Shown: positions 24,275 to 32,482, counted from the first letter of the stretch. The stretch is 37,457 nucleotides of DNA from an uncultured Spartobacteria bacterium (GCA_903929475.1 CAIYUV010000177.1:1-37457); one strand, 5' to 3'. Program-made: numbers and translations. The notes: generated by a model not told the origin, from the letters alone.

Positions 24275-24320
24275 GGAAGTGGCTGGATGTTTAGTGGAAC
24301 AATGACGGAGAGCAACCCTA

Positions 24321-24357
24321 ACCGAATCCCCGCTTGTAACGGAAATAGCGTTTCGGT
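24321..24357. promoter_or_regulatory. Candidate LysR-type operator
   Basis: Nested dyads lie in the divergent spacer. ACCGAA (24321-24326) is inverted as TTCGGT (24352-24357). Between them, AACG-N7-CGTT (24338-24352) forms a second, tighter palindrome with the AT-rich centre GAAATAG. Its size and position, 31 bases upstream of the LysR start, are what LysR-type regulators usually bind. Confidence 0.5.
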
Positions 24358-24388
24358 ATGAGCCTCATGCCATGCCGTTATCAGTGCC

Positions 24389-25297
24389 ATGGAACTAAGA
24401 CACCTCCGCTATTTTCAAGCTGTCGCCGAGGAACTCAGCTACTCGCGGGCTGCACGCCGTCTCCACATCGCTCAGCCCGCGCTCAGCCGCGCCGTGCAGG
24501 AAATCGAGCACACACTCGGCGCAAAACTTTTCGACCGCACCCGCAACAGCGTGCGCCTGACACCTGCCGGGCGCGTGCTGCTTCACGAGGCCGCGTTGAT
24601 CTTCGAGCGATGGGACGAGGCCATGCGCCGCGTGCGCCGCACCGCTGTTGGCGAGGAGGGTGAGTTGCGCCTCGGCTACATCGGGCCGCCGACGCAGCCA
24701 TTTCTCGGACGCGTGCTCGGCGAATACCGCCGGCGATACCCGCTCGTCTCCATCCATCTCGAAGAGCGCACACCGGAGCGCGTTTGGGAAATGGTCGCGA
24801 AAGGCCGCCTCTCCCTCGGCCTCACGCGCCCTGTGCCTATGTCCGAAACGCTCGGACTCCGCACCATCCTCCTGCGCGAAGAACGCCTCGGCATCGTCGT
24901 CCCGCCAAAACACAAGCTCGCGGGGAAAAAGAGCATCCCCTGGAGCTTGCTTAAAAGCGAACCACTGATCGTCCTCGCGCGCCGCGAAGGCGCGGGCCTG
25001 CACGACGCGATGCTCGCGGGATGCCGCGCGGCGGGTTTCGCACCGAAGCTCGCGCACACGCCGAGCCTGATCGGCGCCGTGCTCAGCTACGTCGAGGCGG
25101 GCGCGGGAGTCGGCATCGTCACCGACAGCATCGTCACGCCCGAGCACCCGCTGCGCTTCGTTCCGCTCAGGCCCGCAGTCACCGTCCCCCTCGTGCTCGT
25201 GTGGCAGGAAGACGAAGACACGCCGCCCGTGCAGCGGTTCCGCGAATTGATCGTCAACTGGCAGCGCGCCGGAAAACTCTGGAGCCGCAAAGGCTGA
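24389..25297 (+). CDS. LysR-family transcriptional regulator
   Basis: 302 aa. Residues 1-60 are the winged helix-turn-helix: MELRHLRYFQAVAEELSYSRAA, then LHIAQPALSRAVQEIE and LGAKLFDRTRNSVRLTPAG. Residues 90-295 are the effector-binding fold, with LRLGYIGPPTQPFLGRVL at its start. It is transcribed away from the ABC operon and very likely controls it in response to the transported compound, as is usual for this arrangement. BenM/CatR-like regulators share the HLRYFVAVAEE start. Its effector is unknown. The stop is 27 bases from the stop of the convergent metallopeptidase gene. Confidence 0.95.
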   Translation: MELRHLRYFQAVAEELSYSRAARRLHIAQPALSRAVQEIEHTLGAKLFDRTRNSVRLTPAGRVLLHEAALIFERWDEAMRRVRRTAVGEEGELRLGYIGPPTQPFLGRVLGEYRRRYPLVSIHLEERTPERVWEMVAKGRLSLGLTRPVPMSETLGLRTILLREERLGIVVPPKHKLAGKKSIPWSLLKSEPLIVLARREGAGLHDAMLAGCRAAGFAPKLAHTPSLIGAVLSYVEAGAGVGIVTDSIVTPEHPLRFVPLRPAVTVPLVLVWQEDEDTPPVQRFRELIVNWQRAGKLWSRKG

Positions 25298-25324
25298 AGC
25301 AGTCCCGCCCTTGCGCACTTCCGC

Positions 25325-26062
25325 TCACTGCTTCGCCGCCTTCGGCTTCGAGCGACCCGGCAGCGGGCCCCAGATTTCCTCCATCAACGCAAAAATCTCC
25401 GGCTCCGCCTGCTTCAGTTCGCCCGCTACGAACGGGTAAAAATCATTCGAGCCGAAATAGCTCTCCGTCATCTCCGCAAAGAACTCCTTCTCGTTCGTCA
25501 GCCCGTAGTGCTCGCGCATCCCGCCCGGGCTTGTGAGCACCGACTTGTATTTCCCGCTGTCGCGAAATTTCTCCCACGCCGCCTTCACCCGCGCATCGTT
25601 GAAACCAATCACCTGATCGTGATATGCGTGCGAAAGCTCGTGCAACACCACCCACGGCATCCGGTGGTTTTCAAACGGCGAGAGAAAATCCTCCGCCTCG
25701 GGGATGTGGACGCACTTCGCCAGCGATTCGCTGTAGCCGTGCTCCTTCAGCCAGTCAGGAGCCGGATGATACTGCATCGGGCGCAAACCCGCGTAATCCA
25801 GATCCAGTTCGATGACGACCGCCCGCAACTTCTCCAGCGCCTTCTCCGGCACCACGATGGTGATCGCGACGAGCCGCGCATTCAGCAACTTCAGCGCACG
25901 CTCTCCCATCGCAGCGCCTTCGCCTTTCAAAAGCCGATCATCCACACGCACTGTCCATCCCTCGATGTTGCGCGTGGTGTGAGCCTTCGGAATGCCCGCC
26001 TTCTCCTCCGCGAATGCGTGGATGGAAAAGAGCGACAGCAGCGTGATGAAGATGTGTTTCAT
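25325..26062 (-). CDS. Secreted zinc metallopeptidase-like protein (HELSH)
   Basis: 245 aa from the ATG at 26062 (MKHIFITLLSLFSIHAFA signal). The zinc motif VVLHELSHAYHDQ has HELSH at 141-145 (His141, Glu142, His145), and a candidate third ligand lies in EKEFFAEMTESYFG (191-204). The glutamate-led FAEM helix about 50 residues after the HExxH motif is the gluzincin pattern. RVDDRLLKG and PMQYHPAPDWLKEHGY are conserved-looking segments I do not recognise. The substrate is unknown. Its leader shares a 24-base segment with that of the next upstream gene (27829). Confidence 0.8.
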   Translation of the reverse strand: MKHIFITLLSLFSIHAFAEEKAGIPKAHTTRNIEGWTVRVDDRLLKGEGAAMGERALKLLNARLVAITIVVPEKALEKLRAVVIELDLDYAGLRPMQYHPAPDWLKEHGYSESLAKCVHIPEAEDFLSPFENHRMPWVVLHELSHAYHDQVIGFNDARVKAAWEKFRDSGKYKSVLTSPGGMREHYGLTNEKEFFAEMTESYFGSNDFYPFVAGELKQAEPEIFALMEEIWGPLPGRSKPKAAKQ

Positions 26063-26090
26063 AATTGCACGCATCCATGCACCGCCCGGC

Positions 26091-26114
26091 ACCCGCACAC
26101 AAGCCGCGCCTGCG
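26091..26114 (-). other. Shared leader element, copy 1
   Basis: A 24-base segment beginning ACCCGCACACAAGCCGC on the plus strand is repeated with one mismatch at 27858-27881. On the minus strand it reads CGGCTTGTGTGCGGGT and lies 28 bases upstream of the metallopeptidase ATG. A weaker match, CTTGGGTGCGGGCACAACC, lies in the leader of the gene starting at 31762. It could be a transcribed leader element or a promoter-proximal repeat. Confidence 0.6.
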
Positions 26115-26134
26115 TTTTACCCTGCGCGTTTCTT

Positions 26135-27829
26135 TTACTTCGTCGGCGCGCCGGCGTTGCCTTCGTCGAGATACGTCCGGTCGCCGAGCGTGGTGATTTT
26201 CAAATACTGCCGCCACTTGCCCGCGCGGGCTTCGATGGTTTTCGTCTCGGGCTTGGGTGCGTGGAAATCCACGGCGGGCAGCGCTTCGAAGAGAACGCGT
26301 CCGTCCATCTTGTCGCCTCCGGGAATGCCGAGCAGATGGAGAATCGTGGGCGCCACATCCACGTTCGCCGTGGGTAGCGGGTCGCGGAAACCGGCGCGGA
26401 TGTCCGGCCCAGCGGCGACGAGCGTGTTGTGGATGTCGTAGCGGCTGAGCGACGCGTGAACGCCGTTTCCCCCGACCTGACCTTCGGACTTAAATATCCC
26501 GCGCGTGCCGTTGATGTTCTTCGCGTTGGTCCAGCGGATGGAAAAGATCACATCCGGCGAGTCGGGCGTTTCGATGCGCGCGGCGCTCAGCGGGAAAGTC
26601 CCCGGCAATTCGCTGCGCGTAAAAATGGGGCCGGCGAAATCGCTCGCTTGCAGGAAAGCCACCAGCTTCTGCACCCACTCCGCGTCGTGATTTGGCACGT
26701 AGAACTGGATGCTCCCGCCGAGCGAGACTTGCAGGATTTCGCCCGGCATCGGCGTCTTGTGGTAGCCGCGCACGATGTGGAATCCCGCCTTGTTCATCCG
26801 CGTGCCGAGATCCATCCCGCCGTCCGTGGTGGAGAAACCGTGGTCGGACACGACGAAAATATCGGTCTTATCCAGCACACCCTTTTTTTGCAGCGCGGCG
26901 ATGACCATGCCCAGTTCGTTGTCGCTGTCGCGAATCGCCGCGAGCGCGACGGGCGAGCCGGGCTGCGTCATGTGCTGGCTGAAATCCGGGTCGCCGAGCC
27001 ACAGCGTCGTGAAACGCGGGATGCCCTCGCGCCACAGCTCCTCCACGAGCGCGCGCGTCGTCCATCCATTTTGTGCAGTATTCGGAGAAGGCGGCACTCC
27101 GCGAACCGGCGTCGGCACAGCGCTCACGATTTTCTCCGCAGTGGTTGCGGGAGCCGCTGGCGCGTTCGCAGGAACATCGCCCGCAGCCTTCTCCATCGCG
27201 GGCGCCTTCGGCTGCGCACCACCGGGAGGCGGCGGAAACTTGCCGAGCGCCGCGACGATCGGCTCCAGCGCCGATGCGGGATAAGCCTTCCCCGCAAAGA
27301 GAATGGTCGAGGCATTCTGCTCCGGGCGATTCGGCGAACGGTCGTGGAGCAGCGCCACGGATTTCGTCCCCGCGACCACCGTGCGCTGGCCCGCCTGCTG
27401 GATGATTTCTGCCAGCGTCGGCACGCGGATGTATTTCCCCTCGCGCACCTCGTCGCCCTTCTTGCAAGTCTCCGCAGACTCCATCGCCACCGGGTGATAG
27501 GGGTGGATGTCCGGGCGGAACTCCACATTGGCCAGGATGCCGTTGTGCATCGGATAGCAGCCGGTTGCGATGGCCGTCCCGTTCACCTCCGTCGAAGTCA
27601 CATAAACCGAATGCTGGTCCGCAAAAAAAGTCCCCCGTTTAGCCAGCGCATCCAGCACAGGCGTCGTATCCGCGCGGACAAAATCAGGCCGCATCCCGTC
27701 CCAAACCACCAGCACCACATGCTCCGCCTTCCCCTTGAAAGGCTCGGCCTTCCCATTGAGAGGCTCCTCCGCCCACACGGGCGACACGGCGACAAGGACG
27801 GCGAAAAGCGAGAGGCGAAAATGTTTCAT
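26135..27829 (-). CDS. Secreted alkaline-phosphatase-superfamily hydrolase (phosphodiesterase/pyrophosphatase type)
   Basis: 564 aa from the ATG at 27829, with signal MKHFRLSLFAVLVAVSPVWA. Visible: VVWDGMRPDF with metal ligand Asp44, the nucleophile region YVTSTEVNGTAIATGCYPMHNG (76-97) with the candidate Thr/Ser at 78-80, LWLGDPDFSQHMTQPGSP (Asp and His ligands), VVSDHGFSTTDGG (Asp-His pair) and a late HASLSRYDIHNTL with the final His. This is the type I phosphodiesterase/nucleotide pyrophosphatase layout. A Pro/Ala-rich linker (about 205-255) interrupts the fold. The physiological substrate is unknown. It is followed by the metallopeptidase gene, each with its own leader. Confidence 0.88.
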   Translation of the reverse strand: MKHFRLSLFAVLVAVSPVWAEEPLNGKAEPFKGKAEHVVLVVWDGMRPDFVRADTTPVLDALAKRGTFFADQHSVYVTSTEVNGTAIATGCYPMHNGILANVEFRPDIHPYHPVAMESAETCKKGDEVREGKYIRVPTLAEIIQQAGQRTVVAGTKSVALLHDRSPNRPEQNASTILFAGKAYPASALEPIVAALGKFPPPPGGAQPKAPAMEKAAGDVPANAPAAPATTAEKIVSAVPTPVRGVPPSPNTAQNGWTTRALVEELWREGIPRFTTLWLGDPDFSQHMTQPGSPVALAAIRDSDNELGMVIAALQKKGVLDKTDIFVVSDHGFSTTDGGMDLGTRMNKAGFHIVRGYHKTPMPGEILQVSLGGSIQFYVPNHDAEWVQKLVAFLQASDFAGPIFTRSELPGTFPLSAARIETPDSPDVIFSIRWTNAKNINGTRGIFKSEGQVGGNGVHASLSRYDIHNTLVAAGPDIRAGFRDPLPTANVDVAPTILHLLGIPGGDKMDGRVLFEALPAVDFHAPKPETKTIEARAGKWRQYLKITTLGDRTYLDEGNAGAPTK

Positions 27830-27857
27830 GATCTCCAGCATCCTTGCCCAACCCGAC

Positions 27858-27881
27858 ACCCGCACACAAGCCGCACCTGCG
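27858..27881 (-). other. Shared leader element, copy 2
   Basis: Matches 26091-26114 in 23 of 24 bases. It lies 28 bases upstream of the phosphodiesterase ATG at 27829, the same distance as copy 1 from its gene. On the minus strand it reads GCAGGTGCGGCTTGTGTGC followed by GGGTG. The equal position in two secreted-hydrolase leaders suggests a role in expression. Confidence 0.6.
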
Positions 27882-27939
27882 ACTTCGTTGGTGGAAAAAG
27901 TAGTCAGCTACTTCTGCAGCTAACGTGCGCTCTCTAACG

Positions 27940-28105
27940 CGGCGGGTTCTTGGTGCCGTCGGGGAAGTGATGTCGGTCTTCCGCAATGCGGCGAGCTTCT
28001 CCACTTTTGCGTCCAGAGCGACGAGCACATCGAGCGCCGGATCGAGCCGCTCGATGCTTCCATCATCACCGGCACTAGGCGCGGAGGCGCGCGTCTGCTT
28101 ATGTG
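27940..28105 (-). pseudogene. Possible remnant of an SMP-30/gluconolactonase-like N-terminus
   Basis: On the minus strand an open frame reads DDGSIERLDPALDVLVAL, then DAKVEKLAALRK, before turning into unrelated codons near 27950. 'IxRLDPALDxLV..DAKxEKLA' is how I remember the N-terminus of many SMP-30/gluconolactonase-like proteins, where 'GFKFTEGP' should follow; here it does not. There is no start codon in a proper context and no downstream domain. It is therefore probably a leftover gene end. The rest of 27830-28165 has no gene. Confidence 0.35.
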
Positions 28106-28165
28106 ATTGGAAATGACCCTACGTCTCAACGCACTCAGCGTAACTCGCGAACAAACTTTGCGCCC

Positions 28166-30211
28166 ATGAATCATGGGCGATTGAAATTTCGGTTGGAAGC
28201 GACGGCCACGGGATCGCGGGCGAGGGCGGCGACTTTCCACACGGCGCACAATGAAGTGCGCACGCCGCTCTTCATGCCGGTGGGCACGCAGGCGACGGTG
28301 AAGGGGCAGCTCACGCAATCGCTGGAGGATGCAGGGTCGCAGATCCTGCTAGCGAATACTTACCACCTGCTGCTGCGTCCGGGGCCGGAGGTGTTTCGCA
28401 GCACGGGCGGGATTCATGGGTTCATGAGTTGGAAAAATTCCGTGCTCACTGATTCGGGCGGGTTTCAGATTTTCTCGCTGCCGCATTCACGCTCGATGAC
28501 CGAGCAGGGCGCTGCGTTTCAAAGTCACATTGATGGACGCACGATTCTGCTCAGCCCCGAGTTGAGCATCGAGACGCAGAAGGCCATTGGCAGCGACATT
28601 ATGATGGCGCTGGATCAGTGCATCCCCTCGACGGCGGACGAAGCGACGGCGCGCGCTGCGCTTGGAATCACGAATCGCTGGGCGGCGCGCAGTCTCGCGG
28701 CACGTGGAGATTCGCAGCAGGCGCTTTTTGCCATCGTGCAGGGCGCGCTATTTCCAGAGCTGCGGCGCGAAAGTGCAGCCGGTTTGTGCGAGATGCCGTT
28801 CGATGGATACGCCATCGGCGGCCTTGCTGTCGGCGAGAGTCGGAGCGAACGACAGGACACTTGTGAACTCACCGCGCAACTTCTCCCGCAGGATCTTCCG
28901 CGCTACCTCATGGGTGTAGGCACGCCGCTCGATCTGCTCGAAGCAGTGCATCGCGGCGTGGACATGTTTGACTGCATCATTCCCACACAAGTCGCGCAAC
29001 GCGGCGGCGCGTTCACCTCGCGCGGGTTTCTGCAATTGCGTCGCGGCGTGTATAAATTTTCCGAGGACAAACTCGATCCGCTCTGCAACTGCCCCACGTG
29101 TGCACGCTACTCCCGCGCTTATCTGCATCACCTCACGAAGAGCAATGAACACCTCGGCTGGCAGCTCATCGGACAGCACAACATCTATTTTTACCACCAG
29201 CTCATGCGCGAAATCCGGCAGAGCATCTTCGAGGATCGCTTCCTCGAACTCTACCGCGAAAAGCGCTCATTTCTCCACGAGTCGGACATGGACAATCCGA
29301 TCCACGTGCAAAAGCCCGGGAAGAAAATGGCGTTCCACCTCGGCAACTACGAAGTGCACCGCGCTCCACAGGGCTTCGCCAGTATCCGGCAGATTTCCTC
29401 CGGCGAAGTCATGCACTCGCGCACGCCGCCGATGGTGGAGGCGCACCAGCTTTACATCGAACAGTCCAACCTCGCCGAACGTCTGCGTCTTGCTGCGAAT
29501 GAAAACACGGAGACCGCCGCGCCGTTGGTGATCTGGGATGTTGGCCTCGGCGCTGCCGCCAATGCCATGTCCGCGATTCTTTGCTACGAAGCGCAAGCCA
29601 CAGCGGGCCCGGTGCGACCGATGCACGTCATCAGTTTTGAAAACGACCTCAATCCGCTGAAGCTCGCCTTCATGCACAATCGCGAATTCACCTACCTCCG
29701 CCACAGCGCCATCGGCGGCATCCTCGGCGTTGGCCTGTGGCATTCGCCGAAACACACCGGCCTGCGCTGGACCCTCGTGCAGGGCGATTTTCTGGAAAAG
29801 ATACCCGCCGCTCCAGCGCCGCCGGATGTGATTTTCTTCGACATGTTTTCGAGCAAGACCGACGCCGACCAGTGGACGCTCAGCGCATTCCAAAAAATCT
29901 TCGCCGCGTGCGAAGAACGCGCCGTCGAGCTTTTCACCTACACATGCTCCACGCCCGCGCGCGCCGCGCTGCTCGTTGCAGGATTCCATCTCGCGAAAGG
30001 ACGCGCCACCGTGGACAAAGTGGACACCACCATCGCGCTCACACCCGCCGCCGCGCCCATCGCAAAACAACGCAGCCACGAATTCCTCGGTGCCGAGTGG
30101 TTTGGAAAATGGACCCGCTCCAGCGCGAAGTTCCCCGCCGACGTGCCGCAGGAAGAGCACCCATCCTTCGAGCAAACCATCCGCTCGCACCCGCAGTTCA
30201 AAGGTCTTTGA
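28166..30211 (+). CDS. tgt: tRNA-guanine transglycosylase fused to an MnmD-like methyltransferase
   Basis: 681 aa from the ATG at 28166 (MNHGRLKFRLEATATGSRAR); a typical Tgt is about 370-390. Residues 1-385 are Tgt, which exchanges guanine 34 for preQ1 in GUN-anticodon tRNAs. Visible: LTDSGGFQIFSL with Asp96, FAIVQGALFPELR, AIGGLAVGE, the nucleophile Asp269 in VDMFDCIIPT, and zinc ligands Cys307, Cys309, Cys312 and His338. Residues 390-650 look like the MnmC1/MnmD methyltransferase (PF05430): VIWDVGLGAAANAMSAI (455-471), SFENDLNPLKLAF (490-502), PPDVIFFDMFSSKTDADQW (552-570) and FTYTCSTPARAALLVAGF (590-607). That enzyme forms mnm5U34. Both halves look intact. Confidence 0.9.
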   Translation: MNHGRLKFRLEATATGSRARAATFHTAHNEVRTPLFMPVGTQATVKGQLTQSLEDAGSQILLANTYHLLLRPGPEVFRSTGGIHGFMSWKNSVLTDSGGFQIFSLPHSRSMTEQGAAFQSHIDGRTILLSPELSIETQKAIGSDIMMALDQCIPSTADEATARAALGITNRWAARSLAARGDSQQALFAIVQGALFPELRRESAAGLCEMPFDGYAIGGLAVGESRSERQDTCELTAQLLPQDLPRYLMGVGTPLDLLEAVHRGVDMFDCIIPTQVAQRGGAFTSRGFLQLRRGVYKFSEDKLDPLCNCPTCARYSRAYLHHLTKSNEHLGWQLIGQHNIYFYHQLMREIRQSIFEDRFLELYREKRSFLHESDMDNPIHVQKPGKKMAFHLGNYEVHRAPQGFASIRQISSGEVMHSRTPPMVEAHQLYIEQSNLAERLRLAANENTETAAPLVIWDVGLGAAANAMSAILCYEAQATAGPVRPMHVISFENDLNPLKLAFMHNREFTYLRHSAIGGILGVGLWHSPKHTGLRWTLVQGDFLEKIPAAPAPPDVIFFDMFSSKTDADQWTLSAFQKIFAACEERAVELFTYTCSTPARAALLVAGFHLAKGRATVDKVDTTIALTPAAAPIAKQRSHEFLGAEWFGKWTRSSAKFPADVPQEEHPSFEQTIRSHPQFKGL

Positions 30212-30334
30212 TCGGCACACGCCGCGTATCGCCTTCGCCAGCGCGACAGCTTCCCATCTTGCCACCATCCGCGCACATCGCTATTCACGCGCTTCCAGCG
30301 GCGCAACCCCGGCGGGGATTGCGATGCGGCATTT

Positions 30335-30979
30335 ATGAAAACACTCAGCAATCTCTTTGAAAAAAACCGGGCATGGGCCGAGCGCATCCGGCAGAAGGAC
30401 CCCGGGTTTTTTGAAAAACTCGCACACCAGCAATCGCCCAGCTACCTGTGGATCGGCTGCTCCGACAGCCGCGTGCCCGCCAACGAAATCGTGGACCTCC
30501 TCCCCGGCGAACTCTTCGTCCACCGCAACATCGCCAACATCGTCGTCCACACCGACCTGAACTGCCTCTCCGTCATGCAATTTGCCGTGGATATCCTCAA
30601 GGTGCGCCACATCATCGTCTGCGGTCACTACGGATGCAGCGGCGTCCGCGCCGCGTTGCGCAACGACCGAATCGGCCTCAGCGACAACTGGCTCCGCCAC
30701 GTCCAGGACGTGCGCGAAAAACACACCCGCCGCCTCGCCGCCGAGCAGGGCGAAACCGCTGCCGCCAACCGCCTCTGCGAACTCAACGTCATCGAACAAG
30801 TCGCCAACGTCTGCCAGACCACCATCGCACGCGACGCATGGGAACGCGGCCAGGAACTCACCGTCCACGGCTGGGTATATGGGTTGAAAGACGGCCTCCT
30901 CCGCGACTTGAAAACCACCATCACCGGCGCAGAAGAACCCGCCAAGATGCACGAGGCCGCACTCGCTGCGCTGGCTTAA
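30335..30979 (+). CDS. can: Beta-class carbonic anhydrase
   Basis: 214 aa, usual size for a bacterial beta carbonic anhydrase, cytoplasmic, interconverting CO2 and bicarbonate. Visible: WIGCSDSRVPANEIV with zinc ligand Cys42 and the Asp44-Arg46 dyad, LFVHRNIANIV (60-70), and ICGHYGCSGV-like VCGHYGCSGV with zinc ligands His98 and Cys101, then ARDAWERGQELTVHGWVYGLKDGLL near the end. All ligands are present. Bicarbonate supply would support the acetyl-CoA carboxylase also in this window. A damaged copy of its C-terminal 50 codons lies at 31849-32008. Confidence 0.96.
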   Translation: MKTLSNLFEKNRAWAERIRQKDPGFFEKLAHQQSPSYLWIGCSDSRVPANEIVDLLPGELFVHRNIANIVVHTDLNCLSVMQFAVDILKVRHIIVCGHYGCSGVRAALRNDRIGLSDNWLRHVQDVREKHTRRLAAEQGETAAANRLCELNVIEQVANVCQTTIARDAWERGQELTVHGWVYGLKDGLLRDLKTTITGAEEPAKMHEAALAALA

Positions 30980-31039
30980 AGCAACCGCACTGTCAGCGAA
31001 TGCTCTCATTCGCCCGGCACCAGCGCCAACGCACTTCCC

Positions 31040-31762
31040 TCAATTCAGCCTCATGGACGCCAGCAGCGATTCATTGATGCGCCCCGTGGGGGCCATCCCG
31101 TTATCCCGCTGATAATCCGCAATGGCACGGCGCGTCGCCGGACCGATGATTCCATCGGCATAACCGGCGGGATAACCACTTGCCGTCAACTGCCTCTGCA
31201 CCTGCTGCACCATCGAGCCCCCGGAAGAAACCGCACGGGAATAGTAAGTCGGCTCGTAGCCGCCATCAATAATCAGCCACCCGCCATCATACCAGCGATA
31301 GCGATGGTCGCCCCACACATGCACACTGTTGCGGCTCCAATCCCGATGATTGTTTCCATCCACCCAAAGCCCCCCGTAATTGTTACTGCGCGTGTAGGAG
31401 CCTTGATTGGAGTAGTTGTTACTGCCGCGGATCGAGTAACCCGACGAGCGGCCCGAAGGCGCGTATCTCGAACTCTGCACACTCTGGACATTCTGTGTTT
31501 GATTCTGCACGGAACGCGCCCGGTCGCGCCCCCCATTCCCTTGCTGCACATTCACACTCTGGGCGCGCCCCTGCCCACCCCTGGAGCGAGCGACAGGCGC
31601 AGAAGCCTGGGGCTGCTGAGCCGCCTGCTGCCGGTTGTCAGAGTTGCCCTTCCTCCCCTTGCCTTTGTCCTTTTGATCCTTGTCGTCCGCAGATGCGGCC
31701 ATCGGTTGAAATAAAGCGAGGCCAAAGGCCATCGCAGAGATGATTGTCGTGAGTTTTTTCAT
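31040..31762 (-). CDS. Secreted protein with low-complexity middle and peptidoglycan-binding domain
   Basis: 240 aa from the ATG at 31762, which begins the signal MKKLTTIISAMAFGLALFQPMAASA; the frame is open further upstream, but that part covers the carbonic anhydrase remnant. Residues 26-130 are disordered, rich in Gln, Ser, Asn, Arg and Gly. Residues 130-180 are Tyr/Trp-rich (NNYGGLWVDGNNHRDWSRNSV, GDHRYRWYDGGWLIIDGGYEP). Residues 185-240 are a PF01471-like peptidoglycan-binding domain: VQRQLTASGYPAGYADGIIG, then PATRRAIADYQRDNGMAPTG. It is probably exported and wall-bound. It sits between the carbonic anhydrase gene and its remnant. Confidence 0.8.
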   Translation of the reverse strand: MKKLTTIISAMAFGLALFQPMAASADDKDQKDKGKGRKGNSDNRQQAAQQPQASAPVARSRGGQGRAQSVNVQQGNGGRDRARSVQNQTQNVQSVQSSRYAPSGRSSGYSIRGSNNYSNQGSYTRSNNYGGLWVDGNNHRDWSRNSVHVWGDHRYRWYDGGWLIIDGGYEPTYYSRAVSSGGSMVQQVQRQLTASGYPAGYADGIIGPATRRAIADYQRDNGMAPTGRINESLLASMRLN

Positions 31763-31848
31763 AATAGTCTTTCTTGGTTGTGCCCGCACCCAAGAAATCG
31801 CGCCTCCCCCCACCTCTGCGCTTAAAATACTTTCCCTTTCACAAAAAC

Positions 31849-32008
31849 ACAATCGCTCGCGACACATGGGAGCGCGGGCAGGAACTCACCGCCCACGGCT
31901 GTGTCTATTTTTTGAAAGACGGTCTCCTCCGCGATTTGAACACCAGCATTACCGACGGCAGAGGAACCCACCAAAGTGCATGAAGACGCGCTCGCGGCGC
32001 TGGCATAA
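31849..32008 (+). pseudogene. Frameshifted C-terminal fragment of a carbonic anhydrase
   Basis: Translation from 31849 gives TIARDTWERGQELTAHG, then CVYFLKDGLLRDLNTSIT. This matches the carbonic anhydrase C-terminus TIARDAWERGQELTVHG onward. After DG, one extra base shifts the frame; the shifted frame reads EEPTKVHEDALAALA and a stop, matching EEPAKMHEAALAALA. About 41 of 52 positions agree by my count. The invariant-looking Trp and Gly of HGWVYG have become Cys and Phe. There is no start or zinc-binding part. It is a leftover of a duplicated or second carbonic anhydrase gene. Confidence 0.85.
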
Positions 32009-32070
32009 TGCAGGGAAAAATCGACAGCCCCTTATCTCACTCAATAAAAAACGGGCACCCTCTTCCGCGT

Positions 32071-32412
32071 TTAGTAATCATACTCCTTGGGGCGATCGTT
32101 TGGAGCCAAGACTGCCTTTGGTTTTTGCAGTTCCTGAAACGTCTTAATTACGCCCGCAATCGAATATCCGAGAAGGAAGAAATTCGGAATCATGAACATG
32201 AAATAAAGACGAGCCGCTGAATGAACCGTATGCGGGCAGCTTTCTGAAATTCCAGACAACCAACCTAGGGGAAACGAGAGTGCACAAAGGACAAGCCCGC
32301 TCAGAGCGGTCAAGTTGTTAGAGGAGCCCGTTCTTGTAATGAGCCACACCAATATGACCGCCCAACATACCGCGAGTAAGATGCTGAGTTTGCCTCCCAG
32401 TGTCATTTTCAT
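32071..32412 (-). CDS. Small membrane protein, unknown function
   Basis: 113 aa from the ATG at 32412; an ATG two codons later is equally possible. Three hydrophobic segments are visible: LSILLAVCWAVILVWLI, LTALSGLVLCALSFPLGWL and LYFMFMIPNFFLLGYSIAGVI, followed by a polar tail ending RPKEYDY. The local composition is less GC-rich than neighbouring genes, which can mean recent acquisition. I recognise no family. It lies just after the carbonic anhydrase remnant and downstream of the DUF1015 gene on the same strand. Confidence 0.6.
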   Translation of the reverse strand: MKMTLGGKLSILLAVCWAVILVWLITRTGSSNNLTALSGLVLCALSFPLGWLSGISESCPHTVHSAARLYFMFMIPNFFLLGYSIAGVIKTFQELQKPKAVLAPNDRPKEYDY

Positions 32413-32482
32413 CACAGCACGGAAGCTACCTAATGGAGCGTGCAAGTGGAAGCGCGTTTTCTCTCAGCTAGCAGACGGAGCT

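Noticed and set aside
24395-25318. 307-codon minus-strand frame opposite the LysR gene
   Set aside because: Antisense of a clear LysR regulator, with no motifs of its own.
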